Shown here in pieces: positions 45,936-54,364 of a stretch of DNA of 64,000 nt. Below the pieces are notes generated by a model. The model was not told the origin of the DNA, ran no database searches, and worked only from the letters and a program-made list of their open reading frames with translations. The stretch comes from Luteibacter rhizovicinus (GTDB lineage: Bacteria > Pseudomonadota > Gammaproteobacteria > Xanthomonadales > Rhodanobacteraceae). Within the stretch, counting starts at the first letter, position 1. Each line of letters starts with the position of its first letter. The stretch is from contig NZ_SMCS01000004.1 in assembly GCF_004342265.1 (NCBI RefSeq), forward strand, positions 186,001 to 250,000, read 5' to 3'. The translations under genes were made by a program, and so were the position numbers.

Positions 45936-46912
45936 CGGCGTTGTCCGCGGTGCGCTGGGGCATCATCGGCTGCGGCAATGTCACCGAAGTCAAAAGCGGT
46001 CCTGCGTTCGCGAAAATTCCAAACTCGTCGCTGGTCGCAGTCATGCGCCGTGACGGTGCGCTGGCGCGCGATTATGCCGAGCGGCACGGCGTTCCCCGCT
46101 GGTACGACGATGCGGCGGCATTGATCGCCGATCCCCAGGTGGACGCCGTATACATCGCTACGCCGCCGTCGTCGCATCGCCAGTACGCACTGATGTGCAT
46201 CGAGGCTGGCAAGCCGGTCTACATCGAGAAGCCCATGGCGCTCGATCACGCCGAATGCGAAGACATCGTACGCGCGGGTCATGCGGCCGGCGTACCGGTG
46301 TTCGTGGCTTACTACCGGAGGATGCTGCCGCGCTTCCGAAAAATCGCCGAGTTGCTGGCGGCGGGTGCGATCGGTCAACCACGCATCGTCAACACAATGC
46401 TGCACCATCCGCTGGACGACCGTTACCGCGATCCGGCGAACCTCCCGTGGACCGTGCTGCCGGAAATATCCGGCGGCGGCATCTTCGTGGACATCGGCTG
46501 CCACACGCTCGACATCCTCGACTTCCTGTTGGGCCCGATCGTATCGGCCAGCGGCGTCGCATCGAACCAGCTTCGCGCCTATCCCGCCGAGGACAGCGTA
46601 GCGATGAGCTTCGCGTTCGAAAGCGGCGTCCTCGGTACCGGCCTCTGGAACTTCGGCGCCGACCGTCGCGAAGACCGCACTGAAATCATCGGCGACGCCG
46701 GTCGCATCGCATTCGCCACATTCGGCGAGTCGCCGATCCTGCTGGATGTCGGCGGCAAGGTCGAAGCATTCGACATCGCCAATCCCCGGCACATCCAGCA
46801 ACCGTTGATCGAAACGATCGTGGCCGAGCTAACGGGACAGGGTCGCAGCCCGTCGACCGGCACGACCGGTGCGCGGACCAGTTGGGTCATGGATCGCGTT
46901 CTGCGGCCTTGA
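45932..46912 (+). CDS. Gfo/Idh/MocA-family oxidoreductase in the rib cluster
   Basis: 326 residues. Rossmann motif WGIIGCGNVTE (9-19), EKP at 99-101, and a C-terminal GGGIFVDIGCHTLDILDFLLG containing the family's Asp/His pair. It overlaps ribD by 4 bases, which implies coupled translation, yet no riboflavin step requires this family. It lies just before the FMN riboswitch, so it belongs to the upstream transcript. The substrate is unknown, and it is a different subgroup from the oxidoreductase at 3464-4591. Confidence 0.9.
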   Translation: MTALSAVRWGIIGCGNVTEVKSGPAFAKIPNSSLVAVMRRDGALARDYAERHGVPRWYDDAAALIADPQVDAVYIATPPSSHRQYALMCIEAGKPVYIEKPMALDHAECEDIVRAGHAAGVPVFVAYYRRMLPRFRKIAELLAAGAIGQPRIVNTMLHHPLDDRYRDPANLPWTVLPEISGGGIFVDIGCHTLDILDFLLGPIVSASGVASNQLRAYPAEDSVAMSFAFESGVLGTGLWNFGADRREDRTEIIGDAGRIAFATFGESPILLDVGGKVEAFDIANPRHIQQPLIETIVAELTGQGRSPSTGTTGARTSWVMDRVLRP

Positions 46913-46977
46913 TCCCGGGGTGCCAGGCCCCACGTGATATCCTTGCCGGGCTGGCCTTTACGGGCCCGGCACTAGTA

Positions 46978-47150
46978 GCGTCTTCAGGGCGGGGCGAAAT
47001 TCCCCACCGGCGGTAGGTCCCCTCGGGGACAAGCCCGCGAGCGCCTTCGTGAAGTTGCGAGGGGTCAGCAGATCCGGTCGAATGCCGGAGCCGACGGTTG
47101 AGGTGGCGTGCGAACGTCGCCCGAGAGTCCGGATGAAAGAAGACGGCAGG
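46978..47150 (+). ncRNA. FMN riboswitch (RFN element)
   Basis: All conserved RFN blocks are present in order: CTTCAGGGCGGGG...ACCGGCGGT from 46982, AGCCCGCGAGCG near 47032, GGTCAGCAGATCCGGT then GCCGGAGCCGACGGT around 47063-47098, and GTCCGGATGAAAGAAGA closing P1 at about 47143. P1 is formed by TCTTC and GAAGA. It controls ribE and the genes after it, turning them off when FMN is high. Confidence 0.95.
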
Positions 47151-47182
47151 CGCGCTCCCTTTCGGGGGGACGTGCCGCCATG

Positions 47183-47199
47183 CGCCTTGGGGCGTTTTT
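47183..47199 (+). terminator. candidate riboswitch expression-platform terminator
   Basis: CGCC-TTGG-GGCG (47183-47194) is followed by TTTTT. The stem is short, so the functional fold may be larger. The 70 bases from here to the ribE start, or sequestering of the ribosome site, could contribute. Confidence 0.5.
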
Positions 47200-47272
47200 C
47201 GCATACTTCGCGCGGGAAACGTTTCATGAAAATCCGTACAAGCGTCATCGCCTCCCCAGGAGGCAACTGCTG

Positions 47273-47914
47273 ATGTTTACCGGCATCATCCAGAGTGTTG
47301 GCCGCATCGCGCGGCTGGAACCCCGTGGCGGCGATGTCCGTCTGGTGGTCGGCACCGCCGATCTCGACATGAGCGACGTCGCCCTAGGCGACAGCATCGC
47401 TGTCTCGGGCGTCTGCCTCACCGTCATATCCTTCGACGAACACAGCTTCGCGGCCGATGTCTCGAACGAAACGCTTTCCCATACCTCGCTCGGCAAACAC
47501 AAAGCCGGCGATCCGGTAAACCTGGAGAAAGCGCTGCGCCTCGCCGACCGTCTGGGCGGCCATCTCGTATCCGGTCATGTGGACGGCGTGGGCAAGGTCG
47601 TTTCCGTCACGCCCGACGGGCGTTCGCAGCGCTGGACCTTCGAGGTTCCCGCGCCCATTGCCCGCTATATCGCCGCCAAGGGCTCCATCTGCATCGACGG
47701 TACCAGTCTCACCGTCAACGAAGTGCAGGGCACGCGGTTCGGCGTCAATCTGATTCCTCATACGGTCGAGCACACGGCATTCGCGGCGCGACGCGCGGGC
47801 GATGCGGTGAACATCGAGGTCGACGTGATCGCGCGTTACGTGGAACGGCTGCTGGCAAGCGGCGATGCGCCGCGCCTCGACGAGGCGTTCCTGAAGCAGC
47901 ACGGCTTCGCCTGA
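47273..47914 (+). CDS. ribE: riboflavin synthase alpha chain
   Basis: 213 residues made of two lumazine-binding repeats (first MFTGIIQSVGRIARLE...VSGVCLTVI, second HLVSGHVDGVGKV...GTSLTVNEV). It dismutates two 6,7-dimethyl-8-ribityllumazine molecules to riboflavin. The ATG at 47273 follows AGGAGG at 47258-47263. It is the first gene behind the FMN riboswitch. Confidence 0.96.
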   Translation: MFTGIIQSVGRIARLEPRGGDVRLVVGTADLDMSDVALGDSIAVSGVCLTVISFDEHSFAADVSNETLSHTSLGKHKAGDPVNLEKALRLADRLGGHLVSGHVDGVGKVVSVTPDGRSQRWTFEVPAPIARYIAAKGSICIDGTSLTVNEVQGTRFGVNLIPHTVEHTAFAARRAGDAVNIEVDVIARYVERLLASGDAPRLDEAFLKQHGFA

Positions 47915-47964
47915 CTCCGCGCCATCCGTTACACGGATGACGCTTACCCATTACGGAACACCTC

Positions 47965-49062
47965 ATGCCGTTCAACACCATTCCCGAAATCCTCGAAGAC
48001 ATCCGCGCCGGAAAAATGGTCGTCATCCTCGATGACGAAGACCGCGAGAACGAAGGCGACATCATCATGGCCGCGGAGAAAGCGCGGCCCGAAGACATCA
48101 ACTTCATGGTGCGCGAAGCGCGCGGACTGCTCTGCCTCACGCTGACGGAGCAGCGCACGCGACAGCTTGGTCTGCGACCGATGGTCAGCGACAACAGTTC
48201 GCAGTACCACACCAACTTCACCGTCTCGATCGAAGCCGCCGAAGGCGTCACCACCGGCATCTCCGCGCACGATCGCGCGCATACCATCCAGGTTGCGGTG
48301 GCGCAGGGCGCCAAGCCCTCGGACCTCCACATGCCCGGTCACGTGTTTCCGTTGACCGCGCAGCCGGGCGGCGTGCTTACCCGTGCGGGTCACACGGAAG
48401 CGGGTTGCGACCTGGCCGCGCTGGCGGGCATGGGCGAACCGTCGTCGATTCTTATCGAAATCCTGCACGACGACGGCTCGATGGCACGCCGGCCGGAACT
48501 GGAAATCTTCGCGCGAAAGCACGGTCTGAAGATCGGCACCATCGCCGACCTGATCCGTTATCGCCTCGAAACCGAGAAGACCGTCCAGCGCGTGCACGAA
48601 GAAGAAGTCGACACCGAGTTCGGCAAGTTCCACCTCGTGGCCTATCGCGACGCCATTCGCCACGACCTGCATTTCGCGTTGACGCGCGGCAACGTCACCG
48701 ACGGCGAGCCGGTGCTCACCCGCGTGCACGTACGCAACACCTTGTCCGATGTGCTGCACCTGCGCCGGTCCGACCTCGGCCATACGGTTACCGAGGCATT
48801 GCGGCGTATCGCGGACGAAAACCGTGGCGTCCTGCTCGTGCTGTCCGGTGAGGACACGGCGGAAGCGTTGCTGGCGCGCCTGAAAGGAGACACCGCGCCG
48901 GTGGCTCCGCCGCGCGACGAGCATCGCGAATGGCGTCAGCATGGCCTCGGCGCGCAGATGCTCGCCGACCTGGGCGTCCGCCGGCTGCGCGTGCTGGGCA
49001 CCCCGCGCAAGCTCGTCGGTATCGCCGGCTTCGGTCTGGAAGTCGTGGAGCAGGTTGGCTGA
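47965..49062 (+). CDS. ribB: 3,4-dihydroxy-2-butanone-4-phosphate synthase with degenerate RibA domain
   Basis: 365 residues. The N-terminal RibB domain is complete: acidic metal site DDEDRENEGD (23-32), MVSDNSSQYHTNFTVSIEA, and GHTEAGCDLA. The C-terminal part (about 210-365) is homologous to GTP cyclohydrolase II, but its zinc cysteines are gone: where active enzymes have the CLTGDxxGSxRCDC-type motif, this protein reads TLSDVLHLRRSDLGHTVTEAL. It therefore should make only the four-carbon unit, and a separate ribA is expected elsewhere in the genome. Confidence 0.92.
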   Translation: MPFNTIPEILEDIRAGKMVVILDDEDRENEGDIIMAAEKARPEDINFMVREARGLLCLTLTEQRTRQLGLRPMVSDNSSQYHTNFTVSIEAAEGVTTGISAHDRAHTIQVAVAQGAKPSDLHMPGHVFPLTAQPGGVLTRAGHTEAGCDLAALAGMGEPSSILIEILHDDGSMARRPELEIFARKHGLKIGTIADLIRYRLETEKTVQRVHEEEVDTEFGKFHLVAYRDAIRHDLHFALTRGNVTDGEPVLTRVHVRNTLSDVLHLRRSDLGHTVTEALRRIADENRGVLLVLSGEDTAEALLARLKGDTAPVAPPRDEHREWRQHGLGAQMLADLGVRRLRVLGTPRKLVGIAGFGLEVVEQVG

Positions 49063-49114
49063 TCGCTTTTCAGGCGACACTATGGCCATGCCCGTTCACC
49101 CGTAAAGAAGACCC

Positions 49115-50056
49115 ATGCGTCCATCGCGCGACATTCGTCTGATCGCCCCCTCCGGTTACCCGCACGACCCCGACGCGATGCGCCGGGGCATCGTGCGGTT
49201 CGAGGAGGAGGGCCACCGTATCTCCGGGGCCGACGTTCTCGAGCGCCGGCACCTGCGTTTCGCGGGAACGGACGCCGAGCGCGCCGTCGACATCAACGCG
49301 CTGGCGGATCCCTCGGTGCCGCTGCCGGACATCGTGCTGGCCGTGCGCGGCGGTTATGGCGCGCATCCGTTGCTCGCCCGGCTGGATTACGACGGCCTGC
49401 GCGAACGGCTCGGCGCATCGCCGCTGCCGATCGTCGGGCATAGCGACTTCACGGCGATCCAGTGCGCCCTGTACGTCAAATCCGGACTGGTCACGTTCGG
49501 TGGACCGATGCTGGGGCCGGATTTCGGTGCGCCCGAGGCCGATCCCGTCACGCTGGCCCATTTCTGGGACACGCTCGGTTCCCGTGAGGGCGGCGCCCAC
49601 TGGCCGCGAGCGGCGGCGGAACGGCTCGATGTCGAGGGCATTCTCTGGGGCGGCAACCTGGCCATGCTTTCCGGGCTGGTCGGTTCGCCGTACTTTCCCG
49701 TGATCGACGGCGGCATATTGTTCGTCGAAGACATTGCCGAGCCGCCGTACCGGGTGGAGCGGATGCTCTATCACCTGCTTTACGCCGGGATTCTGGAGCG
49801 GCAACAAGCTCTGGTCCTTGGCGATTTCACGAGCTATCGCCTCAGTTACTACGACAACGGCTACGACCTTGGCATCGCGATCGAGCGTATCGCGGCCGCG
49901 GCGGGCATCCCCATCGTGCGGGGGCTGCCATTCGGGCATGGCCCCACGAAATTCACGCTGCCGTTCGGCGTTCCCGCCCGCCTGCGGGTCGAGAACGACG
50001 CGGCAACCCTGACCTTTGCCGGGCATCCCCACCTGCGCCCGGCCGAAAACCCGTAA
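49115..50056 (+). CDS. ldcA: muramoyltetrapeptide LD-carboxypeptidase (S66 family)
   Basis: 313 residues. The S66 catalytic triad is visible as S110 (VGHSDFTAI), E205 (ILFVEDI) and H275 (GHGPTKFTLP). No signal peptide is present, so it acts in the cytoplasm, trimming recycled murein tetrapeptides to tripeptides. It sits between ribB and ribH, 53 bases after the first and 46 before the second, and is therefore probably under the FMN riboswitch as well. Confidence 0.88.
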   Translation: MRPSRDIRLIAPSGYPHDPDAMRRGIVRFEEEGHRISGADVLERRHLRFAGTDAERAVDINALADPSVPLPDIVLAVRGGYGAHPLLARLDYDGLRERLGASPLPIVGHSDFTAIQCALYVKSGLVTFGGPMLGPDFGAPEADPVTLAHFWDTLGSREGGAHWPRAAAERLDVEGILWGGNLAMLSGLVGSPYFPVIDGGILFVEDIAEPPYRVERMLYHLLYAGILERQQALVLGDFTSYRLSYYDNGYDLGIAIERIAAAAGIPIVRGLPFGHGPTKFTLPFGVPARLRVENDAATLTFAGHPHLRPAENP

Positions 50057-50101
50057 AATACCCGGCCGCCCCGCGGTCGACGCCTTGAAGGAAATCCACC
50101 C

Positions 50102-50569
50102 ATGAAGATCATCGAAGGCGATTTCGCCACCCCCAAGGGCCGTTTCGCCATCGTCGCCGGTCGTTTCAACGGTTTCGTGGTCGAGCCGCTGGTTGCCGGC
50201 GCACGCGATGCGCTGGTCCGCCACGGTGTCGCCGACGACGCCATCGACCTCATCCGCGTTCCCGGTGCCTGGGAAATCGCGCTGGCGGCCAACAAGGTCG
50301 CCTTGTCGGGCAAGTACGCCGCCGTGATCGGTCTGGGCGCGGTCATCCGCGGTTCGACGCCGCACTTCGACTACGTGGCCGGCGAAGCCGCCAAGGGTCT
50401 GGCCCAGGCCGCCTATGCGTCCGGCGTGCCGGTCGCCTTCGGTGTCCTGACCACCGACAGCATCGAGCAGGCCATCGAGCGCTCGGGCACCAAGGCCGGC
50501 AACAAGGGCGCGGATGCCGCCATTGCCGCGCTCGAAATGGTCAACCTGTACGCGAAGCTCGGATCATGA
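50102..50569 (+). CDS. ribH: 6,7-dimethyl-8-ribityllumazine synthase
   Basis: 155 residues, the normal subunit size of the capsid-forming enzyme. [17 protein letters not shown] and [22 protein letters not shown] hold the substrate and active-site His region. It condenses the RibB product with the pyrimidine from RibD to lumazine. It ends with a 4-base overlap with nusB. Confidence 0.96.
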   Translation: MKIIEGDFATPKGRFAIVAGRFNGFVVEPLVAGARDALVRHGVADDAIDLIRVPGAWEIALAANKVALSGKYAAVIGLGAVIRGSTPHFDYVAGEAAKGLAQAAYASGVPVAFGVLTTDSIEQAIERSGTKAGNKGADAAIAALEMVNLYAKLGS

Positions 50570-51009
50570 ACAAGCCGTCCGGTATCGACCTCGCCGCCCG
50601 CTCGCGCGCCCGTCGTCGCGCGCTTCAGGCGTTGTATGCCTGGCAGGTCGGCGGTAGCGGCATGGGTCAGGTCATCGAACAGTTCCGCCACGAGCAGGAT
50701 ATGGAAGTGGCCGACCTGGAGTACTTCGAGGATCTGCTGCGCGGCGTCGAACGCCACGTCGCCGAACTCGACAAGGGCATAAAGCCGTTCGTCGATCGCG
50801 AAGTCGAACAGATCGACCAGATCGAACGCGCCGTCCTGCGTCTGGCGGCTTACGAGTTGAAATACCGTCCGGACGTGCCTTACCGCGTCATCCTCAACGA
50901 AGCGATCGAAGTCACCAAGCGCTTCGGCGCCGACCACGGCCACAGCTACGTGAACGGCGTACTCGACAAGCTCGCCACGCACTGGCGAACCGCGGAAAAG
51001 CGTTCCTGA
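50566..51009 (+). CDS. nusB: transcription antitermination factor NusB
   Basis: 147 residues, all-helical RNA-binding protein. Typical segments are [16 protein letters not shown] and [30 protein letters not shown]. It acts with NusE on rRNA boxA elements. The start overlaps ribH (ATGA), the standard ribH-nusB order. Confidence 0.96.
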   Translation: MNKPSGIDLAARSRARRRALQALYAWQVGGSGMGQVIEQFRHEQDMEVADLEYFEDLLRGVERHVAELDKGIKPFVDREVEQIDQIERAVLRLAAYELKYRPDVPYRVILNEAIEVTKRFGADHGHSYVNGVLDKLATHWRTAEKRS

Positions 51010-51058
51010 TTCCGGCGCGTCGATCCATGCGCGCCTTCATCGACAAGAGAGAGGCCGC

Positions 51059-52012
51059 ATGGAATTCGATCTGATCGAACGCATCCGCCGGCGCACCGAT
51101 ACCCAGCGCGACGACGTGCGCACCGGCATCGGCGACGATGCCGCCATCGTCGCCGTCCCTGCGGGGCGCGAACTGGCCGTCGCCATCGACACGCTCGTCG
51201 AAGGCGTGCATTTCCCGGTCGGCACCTCGCCCGAAGACATCGGCTGGAAGGCGCTGGCGGTCAACCTTTCCGATCTTGCCGCGATGGGCGCCACGCCCGC
51301 GTGGGCGCTGCTGGCGCTTTCCACACCCGACGGCAGCCCGGCTTTTTTCGACGGTCTGGCGGACGGTTTCGCGCAGCTGGCCGGGTCGTACCGGCTGGCG
51401 TTGATCGGCGGCGACACGACGCGCGGGCCCCTGACGGTGACCGTTGCGGTGCACGGCTTCACCTCGCCCGGCGAAGCGCTGCTGCGTAGCGGTGCGCGCG
51501 TGGGCGATATCGTGATGGTGACCGGCACGCTGGGCGATGCGGCGGCGGGGTTGCGCTGTCTGGGCGAACCGGATGTCGCGCCGTATGCCGCGCTGATCGA
51601 ACGTCTGAACCGGCCCGTGCCGCGCGTGTCGGCCGGGCAGGCCCTGCGCGGCATCGCCACTGCCTGCATCGACATTTCCGACGGACTGGTCGCCGACCTC
51701 GGCCATATCTGCGCCGCCAGCGGTGTGGGCGCGACTATCGATGCCCCCATGCTTCCACGCTCGTCCGCGCTGTTCAGTCATTTCGACGATGCCGTGGCGC
51801 TCGATTTCGCGCTGTCCGGCGGCGACGATTACGAACTGTGTTTCACCGTACCCGCCGATCGCGCGGCCACCATGACCGCCGATCTTGCGCGCGTGGGCTG
51901 CGGCGTCACGCGTATCGGTCGTATCGTCGAAGGGCAGGGCGTCCGCGTGCTCGATGCGGCGGGCAACGTTCTGTCTCCGTCACACACCGGCTGGAATCAT
52001 TTCGCGTCATGA
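51059..52012 (+). CDS. thiL: thiamine-monophosphate kinase
   Basis: 317 residues. It phosphorylates thiamine phosphate to thiamine diphosphate. The Asp-rich metal/ATP sites are visible as GIGDDAAIVAV, IDTLVEGVHFP, NLSDLAAMGATP, IGGDTTRGPL and the later DISDGLVADL and SGGDDYEL. An AGAGAGG precedes the start. It overlaps pgpA by 4 bases. Confidence 0.96.
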   Translation: MEFDLIERIRRRTDTQRDDVRTGIGDDAAIVAVPAGRELAVAIDTLVEGVHFPVGTSPEDIGWKALAVNLSDLAAMGATPAWALLALSTPDGSPAFFDGLADGFAQLAGSYRLALIGGDTTRGPLTVTVAVHGFTSPGEALLRSGARVGDIVMVTGTLGDAAAGLRCLGEPDVAPYAALIERLNRPVPRVSAGQALRGIATACIDISDGLVADLGHICAASGVGATIDAPMLPRSSALFSHFDDAVALDFALSGGDDYELCFTVPADRAATMTADLARVGCGVTRIGRIVEGQGVRVLDAAGNVLSPSHTGWNHFAS

Positions 52013-52506
52013 GCGACAAGTACGTTCTGGATGCGGCGTCGCGCCGCGCATTGCTGGCCCATCCGGCGGGCTGGGTGGCCTGCGGATTCGGTTCGGGCCT
52101 CGCGCCGAAAGCGCAGGGAACCTTCGGCTCGCTTGCCGCCATTCTTCCGTGGCTGCTGTTGCGCGATCTGTCCGTCGCCGCGTGGCTCGTCATCATCGTC
52201 GTGGGCTTCGCCTTTGGTGTATGGGTTTGCGACGTCGCCGGCCGTGCGCTGGGCGTTGCGGATCATCGCAGCGTGGTCTGGGACGAATTCATCGGGCAGT
52301 GGATCGCCCTGCTGCCGGCGCTGGTCGCGCCGTGGTGGGCCGTGCTCGCGGGTTTCGTGCTGTTTCGCATCTTCGATGTATGGAAACCCTGGCCCATCGG
52401 CTGGCTCGACCGTCGCGTGAAAGGCGGCATGGGTGTCATGCTCGACGACGTGGTCGCCGGTGTATTCGCGGCCGTGGTGCTCTGGATCGTCCTCCGTTTC
52501 GTTTGA
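52009..52506 (+). CDS. pgpA: phosphatidylglycerophosphatase A
   Basis: 165 residues with several membrane segments. The family signature is clear: GFGSGLAPKAQGTFGSL, VWDEFIGQWIALL, FRIFDVWKPWPIGWLDRRVKGGMGVMLDDVVAG. It dephosphorylates PGP to phosphatidylglycerol at the inner membrane. The ATG at 52009 overlaps the thiL stop. The aldo/keto reductase starts 11 bases later. Confidence 0.95.
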   Translation: MSDKYVLDAASRRALLAHPAGWVACGFGSGLAPKAQGTFGSLAAILPWLLLRDLSVAAWLVIIVVGFAFGVWVCDVAGRALGVADHRSVVWDEFIGQWIALLPALVAPWWAVLAGFVLFRIFDVWKPWPIGWLDRRVKGGMGVMLDDVVAGVFAAVVLWIVLRFV

Positions 52507-52516
52507 GAGGTTTGCC

Positions 52517-53485
52517 ATGGAATACCGTCGACTCGGCCGTACCGGCCTCCAGCTTTCCGCGCTTTCCTATGGCGCCTGGGTCACGTTCGGCAGACAGGTC
52601 GGACGATCCGATGCACGCGAAATCATGGCGCTGGCCTACGATCGCGGCGTCAATTTTTTCGACAACGCCGAAACCTATAACGCCGGCGATGCCGAACGAC
52701 TGATGGGCGATGTCCTCGCCGATCTTCGTTTTCCGCGCGACAGTTACTGCGTATCGAGCAAGGTGTTCTTCGGAGGCACGACCCATCCGAAACCCACCCA
52801 GCGCGGACTGTCGCGCAAGCATGTCACCGAGGCCTGCCATCAGGCGTTGCAGCGGTTGCGTGTCGACTATCTCGACCTGTATTTCTGCCATCGGGCCGAC
52901 CCCGACACACCCATCGCCGAAACCGTCTGGGCGATGGATGCATTGATCCGGCAGGGCAAGGTGCTTTACTGGGGCACCAGCGAATGGACGGCCGACGAAA
53001 TCGCCGAAGCGCACGATGTCGCGCAGACCGAGCATCTGCATGCGCCGAGCATGGAGCAGCCGCAGTACAACCTGTTGCATCGCGAACGGGTCGAGATCGA
53101 ATACGAGCCGCTGTACGAGCGCTATGGCATGGGTACGACGATCTGGTCGCCGCTGGCGTCCGGCCTGCTTACCGGCAAGTACAACGACGGCGTGCCGAAC
53201 GATTCGCGACTCGGCCATCCGGATTTCGCGTGGCTGCGCGATCGGCTGTTGAACGACGGTGGCGCCGGATTGAAGTCCGTGCGCAAGCTGGCGGCCATCG
53301 CCGGCGATCTGGGCATGTCGCTTACCCAGCTGGCGCTGGTGTGGTGCCTGAAGAACCCCAATGTGTCGACGGTGATGCTGGGCGCGAGCCGCAAGTCGCA
53401 GCTCGAAGACAACCTGGGCGCGATCGATCACCTGTCGAAACTGGACGACGCGACGATGTACCGGATCGATCAGGCGCTCCAGTAA
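52517..53485 (+). CDS. aldo/keto reductase (AKR, potassium-channel beta-subunit-like)
   Basis: 322 residues. The catalytic tetrad is visible as D49, Y54, K82 and H125 (FFDNAETYNAGDAE, VSSKVF, YFCHRAD). The NADPH-binding C-terminus has WSPLASGLLTGKYN and LGASRKSQLEDNL. The start MEYRRLGRTGLQLSALSYGAW fits the Kv-beta/YghZ type. It reduces aldehydes or ketones of unknown identity. It is 11 bases after pgpA and ends at a palindromic terminator. Confidence 0.92.
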   Translation: MEYRRLGRTGLQLSALSYGAWVTFGRQVGRSDAREIMALAYDRGVNFFDNAETYNAGDAERLMGDVLADLRFPRDSYCVSSKVFFGGTTHPKPTQRGLSRKHVTEACHQALQRLRVDYLDLYFCHRADPDTPIAETVWAMDALIRQGKVLYWGTSEWTADEIAEAHDVAQTEHLHAPSMEQPQYNLLHRERVEIEYEPLYERYGMGTTIWSPLASGLLTGKYNDGVPNDSRLGHPDFAWLRDRLLNDGGAGLKSVRKLAAIAGDLGMSLTQLALVWCLKNPNVSTVMLGASRKSQLEDNLGAIDHLSKLDDATMYRIDQALQ

Positions 53486-53502
53486 ACAGACTCGCCGCAT
53501 CG

Positions 53503-53534
53503 TTTGTAGGAGCGCGCAAGCGCGCTCCTACAAA
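53503..53534. terminator. REP-like bidirectional terminator
   Basis: Perfect 15-base arms (TTTGTAGGAGCGCGC and complement) are separated by AA, between convergent AKR and rsmE genes. The ends provide AAA/TTT on both strands. The head sequence is the same as in the other REP-like repeats. Confidence 0.8.
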
Positions 53535-53550
53535 GAGCGTGCCGGTGTCG

Positions 53551-54282
53551 TTACAAATCGCCGTAGAGGGTTTGTAGCGCGGCTATCGCCGCCAGTCCGG
53601 CCGTTTCCGTGCGCAGAATACGTGGCCCCAGACGAAGACCCGTGAACGAAGCGGCGGCCAGCGCGGCGCGATCGCGTTCGCCGAAACCACCTTCGGGACC
53701 GATAGTCAGTATCGCGAGGCCTTCGAGTTTCAGATCGGCCGGACGGTGCGTACCTTCGGGCAATAACGCCAGCCGCGCCGGACCGCCTTCGCCCAGCGTG
53801 GACAACCACGCGGCCAATGGCTGCGCTGCCTCGATCGTTGGCAGCCGTGCACGTCCCGACTGCTCGCATGCACTGGCCGCGACGGCACGCCAGTGCAGCA
53901 GACGTTTCTCGGCCCGCGCGGCGTCGAGCTTTACCTCGGACCGTTCGGTAATCAGCGGCACGATGCGCGCGATACCGAGCTCCGTGGCCTTCTGCACGAT
54001 CAGGTCCATCTTCTCGCCGCGCGCGACGCCTTGAGCGAGCGTCAACGCCAGCGGCGACTCGTTGACGACGGCACGCACATCGCCAATATTTACTACCACT
54101 TCGCGCTTGCCCACGGAAACGATCGTCGCGTCGTAGTCGTTGCCGTCGCCGGAAAACAGGATCAGCGGATGGCCTGTCTCCAGGCGCAGCACGCGAGCGA
54201 CGTGTTCGCCGGCCTGCGCGGGCAGGATAAGGTCGTGGCCGCTGGCCAGCGGGGCGTCGACGTGGATGCGGATGCTGCGCAT
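53551..54282 (-). CDS. rsmE: 16S rRNA m3U1498 methyltransferase RsmE
   Basis: 243 residues. It methylates N3 of U1498 of 16S rRNA in assembled 30S subunits. The PUA-like N-terminal domain (GEHVARVLRLETGHPLILFSGDG) and SPOUT knot (AILTIGPEGGFGERDRAAL, LRLGPRILRTETAGLAAIAAL) are both present. It is divergent from the isomerase gene. Confidence 0.95.
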   Translation of the reverse strand: MRSIRIHVDAPLASGHDLILPAQAGEHVARVLRLETGHPLILFSGDGNDYDATIVSVGKREVVVNIGDVRAVVNESPLALTLAQGVARGEKMDLIVQKATELGIARIVPLITERSEVKLDAARAEKRLLHWRAVAASACEQSGRARLPTIEAAQPLAAWLSTLGEGGPARLALLPEGTHRPADLKLEGLAILTIGPEGGFGERDRAALAAASFTGLRLGPRILRTETAGLAAIAALQTLYGDL

Positions 54283-54364
54283 GGGACTGGCTGTCGTTCG
54301 GGGGAATAGGGCATTGTACCGGGCGTCGCGCTATCGTCCCGCAGGGTCCCCAAGGAGCTACGCC

